Positions 25,289 through 33,220 of a stretch of 64,000 nucleotides of DNA are shown here, one piece after another. The notes under the pieces were generated by a model. That model did no database searches. It was given only the letters and a program-made list of their open reading frames with translations, and had not been told where the DNA came from. The stretch is taken from assembly GCA_900320095.1 (NCBI GenBank), contig ONQZ01000011.1, positions 1 through 64,000 of the forward strand, in the 5' to 3' direction. Position 1 is the stretch's first letter. Every line of letters starts with the position of its first letter. This DNA is from an uncultured Lentisphaerota bacterium (lineage in GTDB: Bacteria; Verrucomicrobiota; Lentisphaeria; Victivallales; UBA1829). A program made the translations under genes and the position numbers.

Positions 25289-26476
25289 ATGCATACCGTC
25301 ATTCTGAAAGAAGGCCGCGAAAAATCCGTCCTGCGGCATCATCCGTGGATCTTTTCCGGCGCGATCCGCGAGGCCGCGGGGGATCCCGGATCCGGCGAAA
25401 CGGTCGAAGTCCGGAGCGCGCGCGGCGAGTTTCTGGCGCACGGGGCGTATGCCGCCGAATCGCACATCCCGGTGAAGCTCTGGAATTTCACGGAATCCGA
25501 GGCGGTCGACGAAGCATTTTTCCGCAAACGGCTTGCTTCCGCGTTCGCGCTCCGCAAGACTGTTTTTCATGGTCGCCTGCCGGATGCGTACCGGCTGGTC
25601 TGCGCGGAATCGGACGGTTTGCCCGGATTGATCGCCGACGTCTTCGGCGAATACGCCGTCTGCCAGATCACGGGCGCGGGGATGGAACGCCACCGCGAAC
25701 TGATCGGCAGGCTGCTGCTGGATTACGCGAAGGGCGTGTACGAGCGTTCGGACGTCGACAGCCGCACGAAGGACGGTCTGCCGTCGCGGACCGGGCACCT
25801 CTCCGGGGAAGTCCTGCCGGACGTGCTGGAGTTCATGGAGAACGGCATCCGGTACCGCGCCGATTATCTCGCGGGGCACAAGACCGGATTCTACCTTGAC
25901 CAGCGCGACAACCGCCGTCTGGTGGCGGAGTGCGCCGCCGGGGCGGAACGCGTGCTGAACTGTTTCTCGTACACGGGCGGATTCGGACTCGCCGCGCTGA
26001 AGGGCGGCGCGAAACACGTGCTGAACGTGGATTCCTCGGAGCCGGCGCTTGCCTGCGCGCGCGAACTCGCGGCGCTAAACGGGTTTTCCCCGGACGCGTT
26101 CGAGACGAAGGAGGCGGACGTGTTCCAGTTCCTGCGGAGCTGCCGCGACGCGCGGAAGAGCTTCGACCTGATCGTGCTGGACCCGCCGAAGTTCGCGGAG
26201 ACCGTGTCCCAGCGCGAACGCGCCGCGCGCGCCTACAAGGACATCAACCTGCTGGCGGTCAAACTCTTGAATCCGGGCGGACAACTGTTCACGTTCTCGT
26301 GTTCGGGCGCGATCGACGACGACCTCTTCGCGAAGATCGTGGATTCCGCGGCGTCGGACGCGCATCGTCCGCTCCGCACGGTGAGGTGGCTGTCCCAGGG
26401 GCCGGACCATCCGGTCCTGACCTCGTTCCCGGAGGGGCGCTACCTCAAAGGGCTTCAGCTCGCCGCTTCGGTCTGA
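25289..26476 (+). CDS. rlmI: RlmI-like 23S rRNA (cytosine-C5) methyltransferase
   Basis: 395 aa. An N-terminal PUA domain (residues 1-75, starting with VILKEGREKSVLRHHPWIFSGAI) is followed by a linker domain and a Rossmann methyltransferase. The SAM motif is VLNCFSYTGGFGLAALKGGA; the acidic loop LNVDSSEPAL and the catalytic-region motif LIVLDPPKFA follow. In E. coli RlmI makes m5C1962 of 23S rRNA; the exact target here is inferred from the domain order. It is convergent with the next gene, only 15 bases apart. Confidence 0.88.
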   Translation: MHTVILKEGREKSVLRHHPWIFSGAIREAAGDPGSGETVEVRSARGEFLAHGAYAAESHIPVKLWNFTESEAVDEAFFRKRLASAFALRKTVFHGRLPDAYRLVCAESDGLPGLIADVFGEYAVCQITGAGMERHRELIGRLLLDYAKGVYERSDVDSRTKDGLPSRTGHLSGEVLPDVLEFMENGIRYRADYLAGHKTGFYLDQRDNRRLVAECAAGAERVLNCFSYTGGFGLAALKGGAKHVLNVDSSEPALACARELAALNGFSPDAFETKEADVFQFLRSCRDARKSFDLIVLDPPKFAETVSQRERAARAYKDINLLAVKLLNPGGQLFTFSCSGAIDDDLFAKIVDSAASDAHRPLRTVRWLSQGPDHPVLTSFPEGRYLKGLQLAASV

Positions 26477-26491
26477 GCGTATTCTCCGCGC

Positions 26492-26866
26492 TCAGCGCCA
26501 GTGACGGATGATGTGGACCGCGACCGCGAGCACGTCCAGCGCGAGCACGAAAAACGTCGCGCCGAACATCAGCCGCAGGATGCGTTCCTGAAGGATGAAC
26601 TTGTCGAAGTGTTCCGGCGCGATCTTTTTTATGAAGTCGTCGCGGTCGGCGACCTGCGTTTCCCGGCGGCTGTAACGCTGCCACGGAGCGCGGACGCCAC
26701 CCGGCCCGCCGAGCCTGAAAAACGGATAATCCAGTTCAAGCGGACGCGGCTCGTCCGTTTTCTTCGCGCTGATGCGGCGGATCCGCTTCTTCAGGACTTC
26801 GTGCGACATGTCCAGGAACACGAACGCGAGCAGGAAAAGCGCGGAAATGAACAGAAAAAAGACCAT
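26492..26866 (-). CDS. Small two-helix membrane protein of unknown function
   Basis: 124 aa. Hydrophobic segments lie at residues 2-19 and about 98-118. Between them is a basic, Pro-rich cytoplasmic or periplasmic loop (HEVLKKRIRRISAKKTDEPR, then PFFRLGGPGGVRAPWQRYSR). The final segment ends with His-Ile-Ile-Arg-His-Trp-Arg. No family was recognised. It is convergent to rlmI and divergent from the oppB-type permease, with its own weak promoter. Confidence 0.65.
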   Translation of the reverse strand: MVFFLFISALFLLAFVFLDMSHEVLKKRIRRISAKKTDEPRPLELDYPFFRLGGPGGVRAPWQRYSRRETQVADRDDFIKKIAPEHFDKFILQERILRLMFGATFFVLALDVLAVAVHIIRHWR

Positions 26867-26916
26867 AACAAACGATACTGCGCACAGGTTGAAATCATTG
26901 AAACTATGAATCCATA

Positions 26917-26945
26917 AAAATACATCATGGAGCCGCGAAAATCAA
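26917..26945 (-). promoter_or_regulatory. Possible promoter of the two-helix membrane protein
   Basis: Minus strand TTGATT (26940-26945), 17 bases, TATTTT (26917-26922). Confidence 0.45.
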
Positions 26946-26995
26946 GCGTGAAACGGGAAAAGTGCATGTTTTGCGCGTTTTTTTCGGACGCGGAT

Positions 26996-27023
26996 TTGCA
27001 ATCGGCGGAAAATGAGGTAAATT
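26996..27023 (+). promoter_or_regulatory. Possible promoter of the OppB-type permease
   Basis: TTGCAA (26996-27001), 16 bases, TAAATT (27018-27023), 60 bases before the ATG. Confidence 0.5.
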
Positions 27024-27082
27024 TGTAGAATGCTTTTGTTATTGATTCTCTAATCCGCATCGAACAGGACGCCCGCCCGCGC

Positions 27083-28126
27083 ATGAAAGGACAATTCTGG
27101 ACATATCTTGTCAAACGCCTCGCCCTCGGCTTCTTCACGCTTTTCGTGATCCTGCTGGCGAGCTACGCGCTCGTACGCCTTGCCCCCGGCGACCCGTCCA
27201 AAAGCACGTTCCTCTCCGCCGACGGCGGCGGCAAGAACGCGGCGGGGACCATGTCGAGCGACAAGACCGACCTCGGGCGCAACAAGATCATCGAGGAGAA
27301 GCTCCACCTCGACAAACCGATCATCGTCGGGTTCGGCCTGTGGATCTGGGAAGCATGCCACGGCGACCTGGGCGCGTCCGTCGCGGTCGACAAGGGGCGG
27401 CCTGTGACCGAGCTGGTCCTCGAACGCCTCCCCATCACGATCAAGCTCAATCTCTTCGCGATCCTCGTCACGTACATCCTGTCCATTCCCATCGGCATCC
27501 AGACCGCCGTCCGGCACGACACGGTGTTCGACAAGACCACGACGCTGTTCCTGTTCTTCCTGTACTCTCTGCCGGCGATCTCCGTGGCGCTGCTGCTTCA
27601 GGCGACGCTGTGTGTGGGCGGCCTCGCGCCGATCTTCCCGCTGAAGGGGCTCACGCCCGACATCACGCAGGGGATGAGCTCGTGGAAGATCATGTGGGTG
27701 ACGGCGATGCACTACGTCCTGCCGGTCTTCTGCCTCAGCTACGCGTCGTTCGCCGGGATCGCGCGCTTCACGCGGGCGGGCATGCTCGATGTGATCCGCC
27801 AGGAGTACATCCGCACGGCGCGCGCGAAGGGCCTCGCGGAAAAAGATGTCATCTACGTCCACGCGTTCCGCAACGCCCTGATCATCATGATTACGCTGTT
27901 CGCGGGCATCCTGCCCGGCCTCGTGTCCGGCAGCATCCTGATCGAATACATCTTCAACATCCCCGGCATGGGCGCGCTTTCCATGCTCGCGCTCAGCAGC
28001 CGCGACATCCCGCTGATGATGACGCTCTTTGCGTTCAGCGGATTCCTGACGCTCGCCGGCATCCTGCTGTCGGATATCCTGTATGTGATCGCCGACCCGA
28101 GGATCGGGTTCGAGTCCCGCGTGTAA
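27083..28126 (+). CDS. ABC transporter permease, DppB/OppB family
   Basis: 347 aa with about six transmembrane helices: one near residues 15-30, then a periplasmic loop, then five from residue 125 on. The DppB/OppB N-terminal signature is present (YLVKRLALGFFTLFVILLASYALVRLAPGDP). The EAA loop that contacts the ATPase reads EYIRTARAKGLAEKDVIYVHAFRNAL. The family imports peptides or nickel and normally needs a second permease (OppC type), one or two ATPases and a binding protein. None of these is adjacent. The first extracytoplasmic loop (FLSADGGGKNAAGTMSSDKT) is slightly longer than usual. Fragments of the operon may lie elsewhere. Confidence 0.9.
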   Translation: MKGQFWTYLVKRLALGFFTLFVILLASYALVRLAPGDPSKSTFLSADGGGKNAAGTMSSDKTDLGRNKIIEEKLHLDKPIIVGFGLWIWEACHGDLGASVAVDKGRPVTELVLERLPITIKLNLFAILVTYILSIPIGIQTAVRHDTVFDKTTTLFLFFLYSLPAISVALLLQATLCVGGLAPIFPLKGLTPDITQGMSSWKIMWVTAMHYVLPVFCLSYASFAGIARFTRAGMLDVIRQEYIRTARAKGLAEKDVIYVHAFRNALIIMITLFAGILPGLVSGSILIEYIFNIPGMGALSMLALSSRDIPLMMTLFAFSGFLTLAGILLSDILYVIADPRIGFESRV

Positions 28127-28278
28127 AAACGCGTTGTTCCCCCCCGTTCCGGCTGCCGGCCGGGAACATCGGGCTTTGCGAAAAAAGAACAGACCATCCT
28201 GCGTTGCCAGTATCCTTTCCGGACTTGTCTTTTTCTTGAGGAACTGTATGTTTTTTCCTTCGCTGACTTTTTTCCGCC

Positions 28279-28306
28279 TTGCAATCCGGACAGAATCAGC
28301 TATATT
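28279..28306 (+). promoter_or_regulatory. Promoter of the 642-aa gene
   Basis: TTGCAA (28279-28284), 16 bases, TATATT (28301-28306), about 80 bases before the ATG at 28385. Confidence 0.6.
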
Positions 28307-28384
28307 ATAGCAAGCGGAAGCTCAAAACCGGAAACAAGCATCCGGCGGATGTCCGGTGAAAACAAACTTCTTTCGGAGGTAAGA

Positions 28385-30313
28385 ATGAGAAAGCACGTCG
28401 AAGTCTTTTCCGTCCTTCATGGAGAAATAGCCTTTACTCCTGAACAGCTGGAGTATTATGATATCCGGTACAGATTTAAGGAATTGGCCGAAAAAAGCCG
28501 TCAGCTTGCGCTGGATGAGTTTTCAAGGAAATTCAGGAGTTTCTCCGACCTGACCAGCGGCGCGGACAACTGGGTCAACGAGTATCTTGTTCAGGGGGCT
28601 ACGCTCGCCTCGAAGATCCTGGCGGAAAACGAGCATTACGATCTGGACCCGGCACAGTTCGTGAAGGAGTTTTTTGACATGTCCCGCCTCGACGCCGCCG
28701 TGTCGTACATGAAGGTGTTCGAACAGAAACCGGCTCAACAGACATCAAGTCCGGTACAGGCGGATGACAGCGTGGAGAAGATAGACGCTTCCGATGCGGC
28801 GGAGGAAAGAAAAGATGCCGACGAAACCGTTGAGGCGACAGGAAAGGCGGATGCGAAAGAGGTCAATCCGACCGATACTGCTCTTTCCGGCACATTCAGG
28901 CTGATCGGACGTTCCTGCGAGGACAATCGGCAGAAAGCCGAGCTGGACAAGTTCTGTGCCGACAGGAAAACGTCCCAGGTGTTTGCCGATGCGATTTACA
29001 ACAGCCTCGCCAACATGTATCTTGACCTGTTCAAGTACATCGACAAAAAGTGTCCGGCGATCAGCATCGTCTGCCTGAAAGACGAGGATGTCGCCAAGGC
29101 GGATCTGCTGCTCTCCAACATCATGAACGGCATCATCCCCCCGGAAAAGATCGAGGAACAATGCCGCAGGATCCTGTCCCTGAACCCCCTGCTTGTGAAC
29201 GCGTACGCATATATCATTGAAAAGTACCCGGACGAGATCGCCCCGGTCGTCAGGGTCGCGAACTTTTTCAACGTCACCGAAGTCAGGGACATGCTGTTGC
29301 GGAAACTGGATGAGTTTTACAAGACCTTGTGCGTCGATACGGAAAATGACGTCTGGGAATCGCAAAAGAAAATGGCCGAATATGCGAAGAAGATCGGCCT
29401 GGAGGATTATAACGGATATCCGGTGCTTGACAAGCTGGCGGCGGAGTTCGACCGGATCGCCCGAACCGTCGGCCCCAAAGAGTTCGAGACAAGGGAAGAG
29501 GCGCAGAAGCAGCGTCAGGCCTACGAGCTGTATCGGTCTTCCGGTTTTACCTCTTCGGAGGAAAAGGCGCAGACCGCCCGGCAGCAGCTGGATGAGCTTG
29601 CCAAACGCGACTCAATTGACATATCCTGGCTGATGGAGGACATCGACAAGGCGCTGAAGCATTTCGACGAGCTCGCCAGAACAGCTTTTGATTACATGTA
29701 CAAAACGAGGGAGGATTGCCGGCGGGCATCCGAAGACGAGGCATTGTTCTTCCTGGCGGTGTGGTCCCGGATCAGCAGATACGTCAAAAAGAACGGGATC
29801 AAGGCGTTCAGCAGCTACAGCGCCTCGGTGCAGAGCACGGCACGCAAGACGATGAATCTGGAAGACGACACTCCCGTCTTCGCTTACCTGAACACGGAAA
29901 TGATCTCGTCCGGCAATTCCGGCCTGGCGTTTACGCCCAGGGGGATTTCTTGGAGCAACGGTTCCGCCCTGATGACGAAGCTCGCGACGAACAAGCTCTT
30001 CAAGGCGATCTTCTCCAAAAAGGCCGGCGAACTTGAGGAGAAGAATAAAATTCAGGCGTATGACATAAGCTGGAAAGCCTTCCTGACCTCGAAGGCTTCT
30101 TTGGATGGCAACAAGTCCGATGTCATCCAGCTGGATCAGGACAAGATGTTCGAGGCGTCCCACATGAACGAGAAGGCGCTGAAAGAGGTACTGACGCAGC
30201 TTCGCGAATGGGCGCGGAAGACTTCCATTGCGTTCACGGACGGCGACAAGCCATTTGCGATGGACGATTTGCAGACCGAAGTCAAGACAACGCCGCTTCC
30301 GGTGCTCAAATAA
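28385..30313 (+). CDS. 642-aa cytoplasmic protein of unknown function
   Basis: Starts at the ATG at 28385 behind GGAGGT (4-base spacing), the best Shine-Dalgarno in the window; the earlier in-frame Met is not needed. No signal peptide or membrane helix is present. It is mostly helical and charged, with a low-complexity Asp/Glu/Ala/Thr region at about residues 120-160. A possible compact domain sits near residues 505-600, where FAYLNTEMI, then LAFTPRGISWSNG and IQAYDISWKAFL, recall the strand pattern of small domains sometimes attached to J-domain or zinc-ribbon proteins. That likeness is weak. Base composition is visibly lower in GC than neighbouring genes. It is monocistronic with its own promoter and terminator. 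It may be laterally acquired. Confidence 0.8.
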   Translation: MRKHVEVFSVLHGEIAFTPEQLEYYDIRYRFKELAEKSRQLALDEFSRKFRSFSDLTSGADNWVNEYLVQGATLASKILAENEHYDLDPAQFVKEFFDMSRLDAAVSYMKVFEQKPAQQTSSPVQADDSVEKIDASDAAEERKDADETVEATGKADAKEVNPTDTALSGTFRLIGRSCEDNRQKAELDKFCADRKTSQVFADAIYNSLANMYLDLFKYIDKKCPAISIVCLKDEDVAKADLLLSNIMNGIIPPEKIEEQCRRILSLNPLLVNAYAYIIEKYPDEIAPVVRVANFFNVTEVRDMLLRKLDEFYKTLCVDTENDVWESQKKMAEYAKKIGLEDYNGYPVLDKLAAEFDRIARTVGPKEFETREEAQKQRQAYELYRSSGFTSSEEKAQTARQQLDELAKRDSIDISWLMEDIDKALKHFDELARTAFDYMYKTREDCRRASEDEALFFLAVWSRISRYVKKNGIKAFSSYSASVQSTARKTMNLEDDTPVFAYLNTEMISSGNSGLAFTPRGISWSNGSALMTKLATNKLFKAIFSKKAGELEEKNKIQAYDISWKAFLTSKASLDGNKSDVIQLDQDKMFEASHMNEKALKEVLTQLREWARKTSIAFTDGDKPFAMDDLQTEVKTTPLPVLK

Positions 30314-30331
30314 CAGTTCCGGAACAGGAAA

Positions 30332-30371
30332 GCCTCCTCAGCCGTGTATGGCCGGGGAGGCATTTGCTTTT
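30332..30371 (+). terminator. Terminator after the 642-aa gene
   Basis: GCCTCC/GGAGGC (30332-30337, 30356-30361) enclose a smaller GCC/GGC pair and are followed by a T-rich tail. Confidence 0.65.
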
Positions 30372-30428
30372 CAGGGGAAGAACGCGGTCGCGAACGGCAA
30401 AGTGAAGTTGCGCAAATTCAGTTTGCCT

Positions 30429-30469
30429 GCATCTGTGCGGCGACGTCGGCGATGATTTTGTCGAGGGGG
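30429..30469. repeat. 41-bp direct repeat, distal copy (old 3' end of the epimerase gene)
   Basis: Identical over 41 bases to 30588-30628, which lies inside the epimerase gene. On the minus strand it would read Leu-Asp-Lys-Ile-Ile-Ala-Asp-Val-Ala-Ala-Gln-Met, then Gln-Ala-Asn and a stop at 30418-30420. It looks like the original end of the gene. Confidence 0.92.
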
Positions 30470-30587
30470 GGAGGCGGAGCCTCCACTGCGGAAGTGTCCG
30501 GCTGCGCTCGGACACGATGAAAAGGCAAATGCTGTGTGCGCGAGCGAAGCCGCGCAGAACCTCAGTGGAGGACTTGTCCTTCTCCGC
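30470..30587. mobile_element. Small palindromic element between the 41-bp repeats
   Basis: 118 bases. Nine-base inverted ends CCTCCACTG (30480-30488) and CAGTGGAGG (30563-30571) enclose two strong hairpins: GTGTCCG/CGGACAC (30494-30500, 30509-30515) and TGCGCG/CGCGCA (30537-30542, 30551-30556). A further AGGAC/GTCCT hairpin lies at the right end (30569-30573, 30576-30580). There is no room for a transposase. The element supplies the present stop codon of the epimerase gene. The unit of duplication (element plus one 41-bp copy) is 159 bp. Confidence 0.6.
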
Positions 30588-31542
30588 GCATCTGTGCGGC
30601 GACGTCGGCGATGATTTTGTCGAGGGGGAGTTCCGCCTTCCAGCCGCAGATGCGTCCGATCTTGGTGCAGTCCGGGGCGCGGTGGAGCGTGTCCTCGAAG
30701 CCCGGCTCGTATGCCTTGTCGTAGGAAACGACCTCGATCTTCGACTTGCTGTGGAGCTGGTCGATGACCGTTTCCGCGAGCTGGCGGATCGTGATGCGGT
30801 TCGTGCTGCCGATGTTCAGGATCTCGCCGAACGACGCCTCGCAGTCCGGGAGGAGCCGGAGCGCGCGGACCGTGTCTGCCACATGGCAGAAACACCGGGT
30901 CTGTTCGCCGGTGCCGAAGACGCGGAGCGGTTTGCCCTGAAGCGCGGCGGAGACGAAACGCGGAATGACCATGCCGTAACGCCCTGTCTGGCGCGGGCCG
31001 ACCGTGTTGAAGAAGCGCGTGACGGTGCCGGGGAGGTTTTTCGAGCGGTGGTACGCCATGAGCAGGAACTCGTCGATGAGCTTGCTGCAGGCGTAGCTCC
31101 AGCGGGAATGCGTGGACGGGCCGATGATGAGGTCGTCGGTCTCGTGGAACGGCACGGAGGCGGATTTGCCGTAGACCTCGCTGGTGGACGCGACGAAGAT
31201 GCGGCGTCCGCCGAGCTTGTCGGCGAGCTTCAGGATGCGGCTGGTGCCGGAGACGTTGGTCTCGATCGTGCGGATCGGGTCGTGGACGACCAGCTCGACG
31301 CCGACCGCTGCGGCCAGATGATAGACGATGTCCGCCTTTTCCATGAGCCGGGGCAGCGCGCGTGAGGAGATCACGTTGCCTTTGACAAACTCGACGCGCT
31401 CCCGGTGCGGGAGATGCCTGAGGTTGTCGAGCGAGCCCGTGGAGAGGTCGTCGATGATGGAGACGCTGTGGCCGTCCTTCAGCCAGGATTCGGCGAGATG
31501 GGAGCCGATGAACCCGGCTCCGCCCGTGATGAGGATATTCAT
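30562..31542 (-). CDS. NAD-dependent sugar-nucleotide epimerase/decarboxylase (extended SDR)
   Basis: 326 aa from the ATG at 31542, which overlaps the pssA stop by 4 bases; the longer frame into pssA is false. The Rossmann motif is LITGGAGFIGSHLAESWL, the NAD ribose-binding Asp is in IIDDLSTG, and the active site is Ser-Thr-Ser-Glu with Tyr-x-x-x-Lys in WSYACSKLIDE. The substrate region RFFNTVGPRQTGRYGMVIPRF is typical of UDP-glucuronate decarboxylase and UDP-glucose/GlcNAc 4-epimerase relatives. It would make an activated sugar for envelope glycans. The last eight residues (after Ala-Gln-Met) come from an inserted palindromic element. Confidence 0.9.
   Translation of the reverse strand: MNILITGGAGFIGSHLAESWLKDGHSVSIIDDLSTGSLDNLRHLPHRERVEFVKGNVISSRALPRLMEKADIVYHLAAAVGVELVVHDPIRTIETNVSGTSRILKLADKLGGRRIFVASTSEVYGKSASVPFHETDDLIIGPSTHSRWSYACSKLIDEFLLMAYHRSKNLPGTVTRFFNTVGPRQTGRYGMVIPRFVSAALQGKPLRVFGTGEQTRCFCHVADTVRALRLLPDCEASFGEILNIGSTNRITIRQLAETVIDQLHSKSKIEVVSYDKAYEPGFEDTLHRAPDCTKIGRICGWKAELPLDKIIADVAAQMRGEGQVLH
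30588..30628. repeat. 41-bp direct repeat, copy inside the epimerase gene
   Basis: Perfect match to 30429-30469, 159 bases away. In the gene it encodes Pro-Leu-Asp-Lys-Ile-Ile-Ala-Asp-Val-Ala-Ala-Gln-Met near the C-terminus. Confidence 0.92.
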
Positions 31543-32438
31543 GATTTTCTGTCTCCGTCGTTTGCGTCCTCGCTCTGTTCCGGGACGAGCGGGTGGGTGT
31601 GCTTCACGAATCCCATTTTCAGCGCGAAATACGCGATTAGTCCCCAGACGACATAGATGTTCACGAGCAGGAAGGGGAAGAGGAAGGGATTCACGAGGAA
31701 GGAGGAGACGAGCCACGCGAGGAGCAGCAGACCGATGATCAGGAGGCGTTCCTTGTGGTAGCGCGCGGAGGCGAGGTATTTGCCGAAGTGCAGGTACGGG
31801 ACCTGGCTGACCATCAGGAAGCCGAGGATCGTGGCGTAGATCGGCAGATAGCGGAAGTATTCGCGCAGGGTGTTGCTGCCTTTTTCCGTGGCGGCGAAGA
31901 GGATGATCGTGCAGAGGGCGGCGGCCGCGCCGGGGGAGGGCAGCCCGGTGAAGATGTCGCTGCTCTTCTTCTCGTACATCGCGTGGACGTTGTACGTGGC
32001 GAGGCGGAGCGCGGCGCATCCGAGGTAGATGCCGCAGAGCATGCAGATCGGGACGAACTCGCCGGCGCGCTCGATGTGGCGCATGTTGTGCGCCATGACG
32101 GCGACGAGCGTGGCGGGGGCGACGCCGAACGTGGTCATGTCGGCGAGGGAGTCCATCTGGATTCCATGCAGGCTGGAGGCGTGCAGGAGGCGCGCGGTGA
32201 AGCCGTCGAACATATCGAAGACCATGGCGAAGAGGATGAGCCCGGCGCTCCAGGCGAAGATCGTCGCCATCGCCTGCTGATCGTCGACATGCTTGTATGC
32301 CTGAAGCGTCACGAGGATGGCGGCGTATCCGCAGAGGGAATTGCAGAGCGTGAGGCTGTTCGGGACGAACTGAAGCCACTGCTGCAGTTTCCGCGAGGGC
32401 GGCGCGGCCTGTTCCTGTTCGGGTCCGGGATTCATCAC
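31539..32438 (-). CDS. pssA: CDP-diacylglycerol--serine O-phosphatidyltransferase
   Basis: 299-aa integral membrane enzyme that makes phosphatidylserine from CDP-diacylglycerol and serine. The CDP-alcohol phosphotransferase motif DG-x2-AR-x8-G-x3-D-x3-D is complete in the segment that begins FDMFDGFTARLLHASS. About eight hydrophobic segments follow the Asn-Ser-Leu-Thr-Leu-Cys-Asn start of the first helix. It is coupled to psd by a 4-base overlap, so synthesis and decarboxylation of phosphatidylserine to phosphatidylethanolamine are co-expressed. The C-terminal tail is charged. Confidence 0.94.
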   Translation of the reverse strand: MMNPGPEQEQAAPPSRKLQQWLQFVPNSLTLCNSLCGYAAILVTLQAYKHVDDQQAMATIFAWSAGLILFAMVFDMFDGFTARLLHASSLHGIQMDSLADMTTFGVAPATLVAVMAHNMRHIERAGEFVPICMLCGIYLGCAALRLATYNVHAMYEKKSSDIFTGLPSPGAAAALCTIILFAATEKGSNTLREYFRYLPIYATILGFLMVSQVPYLHFGKYLASARYHKERLLIIGLLLLAWLVSSFLVNPFLFPFLLVNIYVVWGLIAYFALKMGFVKHTHPLVPEQSEDANDGDRKS

Positions 32439-33202
32439 AGGTCCTTTGCGGCGGCCTCTTCGGCGAGCGCGTGGAGTTTCGCCTTCGCCTCGGGGCGGAC
32501 GAACGCGAGGATGGAGGCCCCGGCGCGGACGGCTTCGCCTACGTTCACGGCGATGTCAATGCCCATTCCGGCGGGGATGTAGAGTTCCGTGCGGGACCCG
32601 AACTTGATCATGCCGTATTTCTGGCCGCGCGTGTAGGATTCGCCGGGATTGACCGGGCAGACGATGCGGCGGGCGATCGCGCCGGAGACCTGGCGGACGG
32701 CGATGGGGAACGTCTCGCCCTCGAACGGGCAGGTGCCGCCGATGAGCATGGATTCGTTGACTTTCCCGGCGTCGGGATCGCGTGCGTCGAGGTACTTGCC
32801 CGGCTTGTAGAACTTGAACTCGACCTTCATGTCCCACGGTGCGCGGTTGATGTGCACGTTGAAGACGGAGAGGAAAATGCCGATGCGGAGGATGTCCTTG
32901 TCGTGGAAGAGGCGGCGGAGATCGTCGTTTTCGAGCGTCTCGGACTTGATCAGCTCCACGTCCTTGATCACGCCGTCGGCGGGCGACACGATGGCGGTGG
33001 GATCGGCGGCGATCCTGCGCGGCGGGTCGCGGAAGAACGCGCAGGCGGCGAAGCACGCGAGCGCGGCGAAGGCAGTGATCGCGCCGGCGATGCCGGGCGG
33101 GAGAATCCTGAGAAACACGGTTGCGGCGCAGAGCACGAAAACGACGAGGAAAGCGGCGAGCGCCATCCCCCATTCCTTCTTACCGTATTTTGTGAGAATC
33201 AT
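32435..33202 (-). CDS. psd: Phosphatidylserine decarboxylase proenzyme
   Basis: 255 aa. It converts phosphatidylserine to phosphatidylethanolamine. Two hydrophobic helices open the protein (residues 13-30 and 35-52), and the catalytic domain follows with VSPADGVIKDVE and FLSVFNVHINRAPWD. The self-cleavage site is Phe-Gly-Ser-Arg-Thr-Glu-Leu, where Ser becomes the pyruvoyl cofactor. This is the short (type B-like) form. It lies 18 bases after ruvC and overlaps pssA. Confidence 0.94.
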   Translation of the reverse strand: MILTKYGKKEWGMALAAFLVVFVLCAATVFLRILPPGIAGAITAFAALACFAACAFFRDPPRRIAADPTAIVSPADGVIKDVELIKSETLENDDLRRLFHDKDILRIGIFLSVFNVHINRAPWDMKVEFKFYKPGKYLDARDPDAGKVNESMLIGGTCPFEGETFPIAVRQVSGAIARRIVCPVNPGESYTRGQKYGMIKFGSRTELYIPAGMGIDIAVNVGEAVRAGASILAFVRPEAKAKLHALAEEAAAKDL

Positions 33203-33220
33203 AACATGCCTTCCGTGAGA

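Noticed and set aside
28100-28135. T-arm-like sequence with loop TTCGAGT and partial GGG/CCC stem
   Set aside because: It lies in the oppB-type coding sequence, the fifth stem pair fails, and no acceptor, D or anticodon arms fit around it.
31543-32379. Long N-terminal extension of the epimerase frame into pssA
   Set aside because: It is an out-of-frame reading of pssA; the epimerase proper begins at the Rossmann motif start at 31542.
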